14,046 nucleotides of DNA, taken from positions 1 to 14,046 of the forward strand of contig JAUXDP010000049.1 in the NCBI GenBank assembly GCA_030618325.1. The letters run 5' to 3'. Made by a program: the position numbers and the translations under genes. This document shows, piece after piece, positions 7,363 to 14,046 of the stretch (the stretch's first letter is position 1; the number at the start of each line of letters is the position of its first letter). The notes under the pieces were generated by a model. The model saw nothing but the letters and a program-made list of their open reading frames with translations, was not told the DNA's origin and searched no databases. This stretch comes from Methylococcaceae bacterium (GTDB lineage Bacteria; Pseudomonadota; Gammaproteobacteria; Methylococcales; Methylomonadaceae).

Positions 7363-10300
7363 ATGACAAAGCTAATTATTAAGGGTGTTGTTGATAATTC
7401 TACAACTCTTTCCGACCTATCCCTGGATAAAGTGGATAGAAGTCTTAATCTCACCCAAAAACATAGCTTTATTTTTGCCTCTGCGAGAGATGAAGGCGTA
7501 GATATTACATCCGAGCAAATTAAGGATGATGATGTGATGTTGCTGGAGTTTGAAGATGGTATCCGCATTTGGACTCGAGTTGACCAATTTGAGCAGGATT
7601 TTTCTGAAGCAAAGGCTCGTGATGCAGGCTCTGGTACATTAGAAATTCCTAAACAGTTGCGCATTGGTGATTCAAATCGGGGTATTTCGGATTGGTTGCT
7701 AAAATCATTGAATATCTTTGGTGTTGATCCGGTGAGTAAAACTGCTGCCAGTATCGCCAAGCTGGTGGAAAAGCAATTAGATCAGAAGCCTGGTATCTAT
7801 CAATGTGTTTCTGAAGCCCCTTCTGAGAATGATGGCCTGTATAACTTAAAGCTGCAAGAAACCACTGAAAAACTAGATGGTTCAAAACCAATTCTTTTAT
7901 TTCTTCATGGCACAGCTTCTAGTTCTGTAGGTAGTTTTGGCGAATTGTGGAGCCAATCATCAGCGTCTTACCTTAATCGCCTGCAAGCGTATTTTGGCAA
8001 GCACATCTACGCATTTGAACATCTCACACTCAGTGAAAGTCCTATTAAGAATGCCGTTGACTTTTTAGAAGCCTTAGATGGGCTAATAGACAAATCACAG
8101 CAACCCATACAAATTCATATGATTTCTCATTCCCGGGGTGGTTTAGTGGCTGAACTGCTGGCGCGTGTTGATGTGGGTATGAGTGAGCAACCTATTTCCA
8201 TTGAAGAGATAGAGCAATATAGCAAATCTGGCAAACAACATAAGCAACAAGTCCAAGATCTAAAGAAATTAAACAAATTACTAGACAATAAATTTACAAC
8301 AGGGGCATCCAAAGGACTGCGTAAATTCACTATTCGTCGTTTTGTCCGTACGGCTTGTCCTGCGAGAGGAACAACATTAGCTTCTGGTCGATTCGATCGC
8401 TGGCTGTCTATAACGATGAATTTAATCGGCAACATTCCATTGCTGAAATTTAGTCCAGTTTATGATGCTTTCAGCACATTTACTTTAGCTGTGGTAAAGG
8501 CAAGAACTGATCCCAAAGATATGCCAGGCCTGGAAGCACAAATGCCAGATTCGCCTTTGGTGCGGTTGCTGAATTTAACCAAGACTAAAGTAAATGGTGA
8601 TCTGAGCATTATCTCAGGCGATGTAGAACCCGATACTTTTTGGGGGAAATTAAAATTTTTAATTCCTGATTTGTATTATCGTCATGATCATGATCTGGTG
8701 GTGGATACACTTTCAATGACTGGGGGTACGCCTAGATTAGCGAATAACTCACGCACCTTTTTTGACCAAGGACCAGGGGTTAATCATTTTCAATATTTCA
8801 ACAATGATAAAACAGCGATTATGTTGGTGAATGGGGTGTTGCGCGAAGATAATGACCTTGCTGGTTTTACTCCTATATCTGAAGAACCAAGATTACTTTC
8901 CTCCCGCTCAGCACGTATTGAGGGTGACAAACCCATGGTATTTTTGTTACCGGGTATCCTTGGTAGTCACTTACAAGTGAATAATGACAAAGTGTGGTTA
9001 GATATTTTAGACATCTCTTTTGGCGGTTTGAAACGACTAAAAATTGATGCTGAGAATATCAGCGCAGAATCATTGATAGGTAGCGCCTATGGAAATTTAG
9101 TTGATTATTTGGAAAAGGATCATGAGGTATTTCCTTTTCCTTACGACTGGCGACTTTCCATCGAAACCGAAGCCGCACGGTTTAGCACTGACTTTGAAAG
9201 CAAATTATTGCTTGCAGAACAGCACAATCAACCTATACATATTATTGCTCATTCTATGGGAGGGCTAGTAGCTCGTATGGCATTTGCACTCAAGCCAGAC
9301 CTTTGGGGCAGACTGGTAGCTTGCAACGGTCGATTATTAATGTTGGGTGTACCACTTAAAGGATCCCATGTAATTGCACGAGCATTGGTGGGGCAGGAAA
9401 AATTACTGAAATATCTTAGCCTAGTTGATTTTGCTCACGATCAAAAAGAATTGCTGGAAATAATTTCTACCTTCCCTGGGCCTATTCAATTATTGCCATT
9501 CAATCATGGTGCTATGGATTTACTAGAAGCACCTGTTTGGGAAAAACTTGCAAATGGGGAAGGTGACGATTGGGTAAAACCTAGTAAAAATAATCTACTA
9601 GATGCGCAAGCTTTTTGGAAGAAAATTAACACATTCAAAATGAATCATGAGCATATGCTTTATGTTGCAGGTAAGGCTCCAGCTACGCCAATGGATATTG
9701 AGATTGATTCTTCAGATAAAGGTAATAAAAAAATAAGCTTTCTTGCAACCGCTAAAGGCGATGGAAGAGTGACCTGGGAATCCGGCATTCCTGCAAATAT
9801 TCGGAGTTGGTTTGTTAACACTAGTCATGGCAGTCTAGCTGACTATAAGCAAGCGTTCTCTGGTTTTGTTGATTTGCTCCACCAAGGTGACACAAATAAC
9901 TCAACATTATCAATTGACCCCATTCTAGAACGAGGAGAAACTGAACAGCCTTTCCTTATGCCATTGCAAGATAAAGTCGATATACTGCCCGATGAAACCC
10001 TGCTAATTGATTGCATTATGGGTACCGAGCGTAGCAATGTCGTCACTGAAATGACTACACCATTGAAGGTCATTATTTCCCATGGTGATTTATGTTATGC
10101 ATCAAACTCCCTGGCATTAGGGCACTACCACGATGATTTAATTATCAGTGCAGAGGCTTATGTAAACGGGATTTTTGATGACAGATTGCGTAAACGCATG
10201 TTGCTAGACTTATACCCAGGGCCATTGAATACTGCTCGAGTCGTCTACAACCCAAATTCAACGCCTGCAAAACCGGAAGCTGTTTTAATTATTGGCTTGG

Positions 10301-12813
10301 GTGTGATGGGAACCTTGACACGACGCGCACTGACAGAAACTTTTTGCCATGCCGCATTGGAATACGCAATCTCTATTGTAGAAAAACGCACAGCAATTGA
10401 TGAACAGGAGCACTGCACAAACTTAAAGCTAAGCAGTCTGCTTATCGGTACCGGTGCTGGTGGCATTACAATTGAAGACTCTTTGCTGGCGATGATTAAA
10501 GGTTTAAATAACGCAAATAAGCAATTGCAAAAGATGCAATGCGAAAACTATCAATTTACCGAACTTGAGTTTATCGAACGCTGGGAAGATATTGCTAATG
10601 CGGCCGCACATGCGATGCACATTATTGGCGAAGATTCCAGTTTGGCGGGACGGGTCATTTATGACACGGCATTGCCACATAATGACAGCAAGCGCAAAGC
10701 GGGTGCTCGGATTAACAAAATTGAAGGGGCAAGGAGCAGAGTTACTTTTAAGGAAGCGGAAGGCTGGTGGCGACGATTGCAAATTCATCATATCGAAAAA
10801 GATGATTCACTGCGCTTTAATACCTTAACAGATAAAGCTCGCGCTGAAATTACTCTACAGGCAGTTGATTTAGCTCAGATCGATACCTTTATCGAGCAAT
10901 CTATTCGCTCAACTTATGATGACCCTGAGTTATCAAAAACACTGTTTGAAATGCTGCTTCCCCATAGCTTAAAAGAGCAGGCGCAAAATCAAAAAGACTT
11001 GGTTTTGGTGTTAAATGAAAAAGCGGCTCATTACCCGTGGGAGCTGTTACAGGATCGATGGGCCAATAAAGGCTCAGCCAGTCAGGATATTCTGCCGATG
11101 GCTGTAGAGTTTGGCATGATTCGTCAACTGGAGTCAGAAATTTTTAGAGTCTCTTCTGCCATGCACAGTAACAATGCACTGGTCATTGGCAACCCGATAG
11201 GAAACACAGAAAAATTTCCTATGTTAGTAGGAGCAGAAAATGAGGCTAAGGCAGTCAATCGCATGCTCGCTTCTAATAATTATGAGGTAAAGCAGGTTTT
11301 AGGAAAAGATAGCAACACAGACGCTCAGAGGGTAATTCGCGCCCTGCATGCTGACTCATACCGGATTATGCATTTTGCCGGCCATGGGGTCTACAACTAT
11401 ACCCAGGATGATAATAGCAAACTCTGTGACATGTGCGGTCATCATATTAAGACTAGCAAAAAAATTACCGGAATGATTATTGGCGATAATGCTTTCTTAA
11501 CGCCCGCCAATATAAAAAGCATTCGATTTGTGCCCGATTTAGTCTTTATCAACTGCTGCCATTTAGGAAGAGAAGAAGGCAAACAGCCATTGGAAAATCC
11601 CCATCAATTAGCGGCAAACCTTGCAACTGAATTTATTCGCATGGGTGTTAAAGCCGTTATTGCGGCTGGCTGGGCGGTTAATGACCGGGCGGCCGAGACT
11701 TTTGCGAATACCTTTTATAGTTTGATACTTAATGGTCATCGATTTGGTGATTCGGTAAGAAAAGCCAGATTGGCCACTTATACCCAGCATAAAGGTTCAA
11801 ATACCTGGGGAGCCTATCAATGCTATGGCAATCCAGATTTTCAATTAAACCTAGATAGCCATTCTGGAAACTACCGACAAGTAGAAGAGTCTGTCAGTGA
11901 ATCTGAATTGACTGCAAAAATAGACGGTATTGGCTGGGATGCAAAAATCAGCAATATGGATCCGCAATACCTTAAAACAAAACTGGATGAACTGGTAAAC
12001 GGCATTCCTGGCCACTGGATAAATCAAGATGTTAGAGAAGCCATAGCCCGTGCCTACGGAGAGTTGGGTGCTTTTGAAAAAGCAACAGAATATTATCGGG
12101 CATCTCTTAAAGAAAATAATAGTAACACCTCTTTAAAATCCATTGAACAACTTGCAAACTTGCAAGCTAGATTAGCTGTTCAGCAATGGCAAGCCCCATC
12201 ATCTACTTCTGTTGCTAATGCCTTAACGCCACTGGAACTAATTAATGACTCTATCTCTATGATGGATAAATTACTCCAATTTGGTAAAACTAGTGAACGC
12301 TTTAGTATTCTCGCTAGCGTGTATAAGCGCAAAGCATGGGTTTCCACTAAAGCTGCACGTACTGACGCACTTAGCCAGATGGAAGGTTTTTATAAAAAAG
12401 CAAGTGAAGCCAATTCAGATAATTTTTACCCGCTATTTAATTACTTAGTAGCAAAAATAATAGTTAATTGGGATAAAAATAAAGCTGATAAGGCATTGCA
12501 AGCTCAAATTCAAACATTGGGGGTAGCCGAGGTTAATGGCCAGCAACTAACAAATTTCTGGAAACTGGTCGAATATGCAGACTATCTTTTGCTCACACAT
12601 CTAGGTAATGAGGCACTAGAAAACAAGACATCTAAAACTATTATTGACTGTTACTTAAATGCAAAAAAACGTGCTGGGAGTCCAAAACAGTTTAGTTCTG
12701 TCACTGAGCATATAGAATTTCTGGTACTTATGGCTGAATCACAGATTTCAGCGGGCAAAAGGAAAAATAAAATAGTGAGTGCATTGAGAGAGGTTTTTGA
12801 TGCGTTAACTTAA
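7363..12813 (+). CDS. Giant hydrolase - LCAT lipase - macro-like - CHAT protease - TPR protein (1816 aa)
   Basis: Residues 1-140 are not recognised. Residues about 173-480 form an alpha/beta hydrolase: FLHGTASS near 180, SHSRGG with nucleophile S257, and probable D444 and H475. Residues about 523-830 form a second, LCAT-like lipase: LLPGILGSHL, FPYDWR at 592-597, AHSMGG with S631, GDGRVT with D800 and SHGSL with H822. Residues about 900-1035 resemble the macro-like N-terminal domain of M17 aminopeptidases (ISHGDL, IIGLGVMG, IGTGAGG). Residues about 1130-1500 form a CHAT caspase-like protease: PWELL at 1225-1229, MHFAGHG with H1341 and NCCHLG with C1399. Helical TPR-like repeats fill 1555-1816. 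All three active sites look intact. There is no signal peptide. AAGGTG five bases before the ATG supports the start. It heads the plus-strand arm and likely couples proteolysis to lipid or ester hydrolysis; that role is inferred. Confidence 0.85.
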   Translation: MTKLIIKGVVDNSTTLSDLSLDKVDRSLNLTQKHSFIFASARDEGVDITSEQIKDDDVMLLEFEDGIRIWTRVDQFEQDFSEAKARDAGSGTLEIPKQLRIGDSNRGISDWLLKSLNIFGVDPVSKTAASIAKLVEKQLDQKPGIYQCVSEAPSENDGLYNLKLQETTEKLDGSKPILLFLHGTASSSVGSFGELWSQSSASYLNRLQAYFGKHIYAFEHLTLSESPIKNAVDFLEALDGLIDKSQQPIQIHMISHSRGGLVAELLARVDVGMSEQPISIEEIEQYSKSGKQHKQQVQDLKKLNKLLDNKFTTGASKGLRKFTIRRFVRTACPARGTTLASGRFDRWLSITMNLIGNIPLLKFSPVYDAFSTFTLAVVKARTDPKDMPGLEAQMPDSPLVRLLNLTKTKVNGDLSIISGDVEPDTFWGKLKFLIPDLYYRHDHDLVVDTLSMTGGTPRLANNSRTFFDQGPGVNHFQYFNNDKTAIMLVNGVLREDNDLAGFTPISEEPRLLSSRSARIEGDKPMVFLLPGILGSHLQVNNDKVWLDILDISFGGLKRLKIDAENISAESLIGSAYGNLVDYLEKDHEVFPFPYDWRLSIETEAARFSTDFESKLLLAEQHNQPIHIIAHSMGGLVARMAFALKPDLWGRLVACNGRLLMLGVPLKGSHVIARALVGQEKLLKYLSLVDFAHDQKELLEIISTFPGPIQLLPFNHGAMDLLEAPVWEKLANGEGDDWVKPSKNNLLDAQAFWKKINTFKMNHEHMLYVAGKAPATPMDIEIDSSDKGNKKISFLATAKGDGRVTWESGIPANIRSWFVNTSHGSLADYKQAFSGFVDLLHQGDTNNSTLSIDPILERGETEQPFLMPLQDKVDILPDETLLIDCIMGTERSNVVTEMTTPLKVIISHGDLCYASNSLALGHYHDDLIISAEAYVNGIFDDRLRKRMLLDLYPGPLNTARVVYNPNSTPAKPEAVLIIGLGVMGTLTRRALTETFCHAALEYAISIVEKRTAIDEQEHCTNLKLSSLLIGTGAGGITIEDSLLAMIKGLNNANKQLQKMQCENYQFTELEFIERWEDIANAAAHAMHIIGEDSSLAGRVIYDTALPHNDSKRKAGARINKIEGARSRVTFKEAEGWWRRLQIHHIEKDDSLRFNTLTDKARAEITLQAVDLAQIDTFIEQSIRSTYDDPELSKTLFEMLLPHSLKEQAQNQKDLVLVLNEKAAHYPWELLQDRWANKGSASQDILPMAVEFGMIRQLESEIFRVSSAMHSNNALVIGNPIGNTEKFPMLVGAENEAKAVNRMLASNNYEVKQVLGKDSNTDAQRVIRALHADSYRIMHFAGHGVYNYTQDDNSKLCDMCGHHIKTSKKITGMIIGDNAFLTPANIKSIRFVPDLVFINCCHLGREEGKQPLENPHQLAANLATEFIRMGVKAVIAAGWAVNDRAAETFANTFYSLILNGHRFGDSVRKARLATYTQHKGSNTWGAYQCYGNPDFQLNLDSHSGNYRQVEESVSESELTAKIDGIGWDAKISNMDPQYLKTKLDELVNGIPGHWINQDVREAIARAYGELGAFEKATEYYRASLKENNSNTSLKSIEQLANLQARLAVQQWQAPSSTSVANALTPLELINDSISMMDKLLQFGKTSERFSILASVYKRKAWVSTKAARTDALSQMEGFYKKASEANSDNFYPLFNYLVAKIIVNWDKNKADKALQAQIQTLGVAEVNGQQLTNFWKLVEYADYLLLTHLGNEALENKTSKTIIDCYLNAKKRAGSPKQFSSVTEHIEFLVLMAESQISAGKRKNKIVSALREVFDALT

Positions 12814-12944
12814 AGAGAAATAAATTACTTGTTTTTAAAAGGGCTTTAACATATTGGCAGTTCTTAAAGTAGTCTAGTTTTGACGGAATAAAGCAACCAG
12901 ACCACCTAAGAATATTGTAAATTCAGCAATTAGGAGAGAAGGCA

Positions 12945-13778
12945 ATGTACAGAATACTAAATCATAGATTACATATTAACGACAGTCCTGTTGAATATTT
13001 TTTAACGCCAAATCGAACCAAGAACTTTATTCTGAAGCCTGAAGGCATTTTAGTGCACGATACTGCAGGACGACTAGATGGCAATACAAGTGTCAATTGG
13101 TTTATGAATCGTAACGCAAATGCTTCAGCTCATCTTGTCATTCACCGTGATGGCAAAATCACCCAGCTTGCACCTTTTAACACTAAGACCTGGCATGCAG
13201 GCCGGTCAAACCTTGCTGGAAGGGCGGGTGTCAATAATTTTTCCATCGGTATAGAAATCGTCAATCCAGGGAAACTGATGCCATTAGGCTCAGGGCAATA
13301 CCGCGCCTGGTTTGGTAAGGTATTTAATAAAACAGATTTTGTCATAGTAGAAAAGACTACAGCAGAACATGGAGCTGGTGGCTGGATGGATTATACAGTC
13401 GAGCAGCTCGACGCGGTAGAGGCCATCGGTATAGTATTATTTGAGAAATATAATCTACAATGGATCTGGCCTCACTGGAAAGTAAGTCCTGGAAGAAAGC
13501 AGGATACAAATCCTCTCTTCCCTTTAGAACACCTACAGTCAAAACTTGTTGGTCGAAAAGCAGACGAGAATAATTTTGGAAAAATGATCGCCAATACCAA
13601 CCAAAGACGTTGGCCTTCTTACCAAGATAATATTATCCAGGTAATACCCAAGCGCAAACCTGTTGAGTTAATTCGATCAGGCTGGTATCAAAACGGTGAT
13701 GAATTCGTGGAATGGTATCTTGTGTCATATAAAGATCATGAAGGCTGGGTACAAGGCACTCTGGTAGATCTGGAATGA
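12945..13778 (+). CDS. N-acetylmuramoyl-L-alanine amidase (Amidase_2) with C-terminal SH3-like region (277 aa)
   Basis: This zinc enzyme family cuts the bond between N-acetylmuramic acid and L-alanine of peptidoglycan. H38 in GILVHDTAG, H177 in WPHWKVSPGRKQD and D187 fit the three zinc ligands, with K185 as in AmpD; the 10-residue spacing from H177 to D187 equals that of AmpD. SAHLVIHRDG (61-70) and WHAGRS (83-88) are further family signatures. Residues about 225-277 look like a small SH3-type beta domain. No signal peptide is present, so it either acts in the cytosol like AmpD, is released on lysis, or leaves by another route. A strong AGGAGA ribosome site precedes the ATG. It lies 131 bp after the CHAT gene and overlaps the next gene, so it may be part of the island or the start of the chromosomal flank. 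Confidence 0.88.
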   Translation: MYRILNHRLHINDSPVEYFLTPNRTKNFILKPEGILVHDTAGRLDGNTSVNWFMNRNANASAHLVIHRDGKITQLAPFNTKTWHAGRSNLAGRAGVNNFSIGIEIVNPGKLMPLGSGQYRAWFGKVFNKTDFVIVEKTTAEHGAGGWMDYTVEQLDAVEAIGIVLFEKYNLQWIWPHWKVSPGRKQDTNPLFPLEHLQSKLVGRKADENNFGKMIANTNQRRWPSYQDNIIQVIPKRKPVELIRSGWYQNGDEFVEWYLVSYKDHEGWVQGTLVDLE

Positions 13779-14046
13779 TGTGTGTTTATAAGTTTATAAA
13801 AAGGACTATTTCATTTATTATCATCTTTTGCATTGCAACTACGATTTATGCAGGTGATAAGGCTAATTTCCAGGTGATCGGGTTTTCGCCTGAGGGAGAT
13901 TACTTTGCTTTTGAACAGTATGGTATCCACGATGGTTCTGGGTTTTCTTATTCTGATATATTTATTATAGAGACTGCTTCTGATCGCTGGGTTTCAAAGT
14001 CACCTATTCGTGTTGTGGCAAAAGATGAATCCTCTTTATTATCGGC
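13775..14046 (+). CDS. Secreted DUF2259-type protein, N-terminal part (runs off the window)
   Basis: The frame opens with ATGATG, the first ATG overlapping the amidase TGA, which implies translational coupling. The first 90 residues are present. Residues 1-26 form a clear signal peptide: basic KFIKR, a hydrophobic ISFIIIFCIA core and TIYA before the likely cleavage site at G27. The mature start contains IGFSPEGDYFAFEQYGIHDG and a short IFIIE strand, which resembles DUF2259/COG5497 predicted secreted proteins, a group with beta-strand repeats of unknown function. The family name is from memory and rests on this short piece. Export to the periplasm is well supported; its link to the neighbouring amidase is inferred from the overlap only. 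Confidence 0.75.
   Translation, partial: MMCVYKFIKRTISFIIIFCIATTIYAGDKANFQVIGFSPEGDYFAFEQYGIHDGSGFSYSDIFIIETASDRWVSKSPIRVVAKDESSLLS

Noticed and set aside
7350..7760. 136-residue minus-strand open frame at the start of the giant CHAT gene
   Set aside because: It lies antisense within a well-supported coding region, has serine-rich low-complexity content and no recognisable domain.
10565..10828. 87-residue plus-strand open frame inside the giant CHAT gene
   Set aside because: It is out of frame within a conserved domain region and matches nothing I recognise.
12844..12869. CTTTAA/TTAAAG inverted repeat after the giant CHAT gene as a terminator
   Set aside because: The stem is only 6 bp and AT-rich, the loop is 14 bases, and no T-run follows.
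12880..12912. TTGACG and TAAGAA before the amidase gene as a promoter
   Set aside because: The spacer is 21 bases, too long for a standard sigma-70 promoter, and no better -10 element is properly placed.
1..14046. CRISPR array, tRNA or rRNA genes
   Set aside because: No regularly spaced repeats and no tRNA or rRNA signatures were seen in the short non-coding parts.

Overview
The window looks like a bacterial defence or signalling island of the caspase/TIR/CHAT type. The gene families, a REP-like palindrome and moderate to low GC fit a gammaproteobacterium with an accessory-rich genome. That assignment is an inference and is not based on a marker gene.

Layout: about 250 bp at 7113-7362 separates two divergent arms. 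The minus-strand arm has five tightly spaced genes, read from 7112 down to 102. (1) An acyltransferase with LuxI/FeeM-like and GNAT features. (2) A 904-residue fusion of caspase, PAS/MmyB-like, SAM methyltransferase and TIR domains. (3) A DUF4231/SLATT two-helix membrane protein. (4) A 658-residue protein with a nucleoside deoxyribosyltransferase-like domain, TPR/TRAFs-binding repeats and a SLOG-like domain. (5) The first part of a patatin phospholipase gene, cut off before its catalytic serine. The other side of that break, at the window edge, has a plus-strand open frame that may be the end of a mobile-element gene. Gaps are 5, 30, 102 and 4 bp; the 102-bp gap holds a degenerate REP-like hairpin.

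The plus-strand arm starts at 7363 with an 1816-residue protein: an alpha/beta hydrolase, a second LCAT-like lipase, a probable macro/aminopeptidase-N-like domain, a CHAT protease and TPR-like helices. After 131 bp comes an Amidase_2 peptidoglycan amidase without a signal peptide. It overlaps, by an ATGA-type junction, a secreted DUF2259-type gene that runs off the window.

How they may work together (inference): sensor or ligand-binding modules (NDT-like, SLOG, PAS, macro-like, TPR) sit beside two Cys-His proteases (caspase and CHAT). Possible outputs are NAD+ cleavage by TIR, membrane disturbance by SLATT, lipid hydrolysis by the two hydrolases and patatin, and cell-wall cleavage. The acyltransferase and the lipases together raise the possibility that an acylated small molecule or membrane lipid is the signal or target. 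I cannot show from sequence alone that the two arms form one system.
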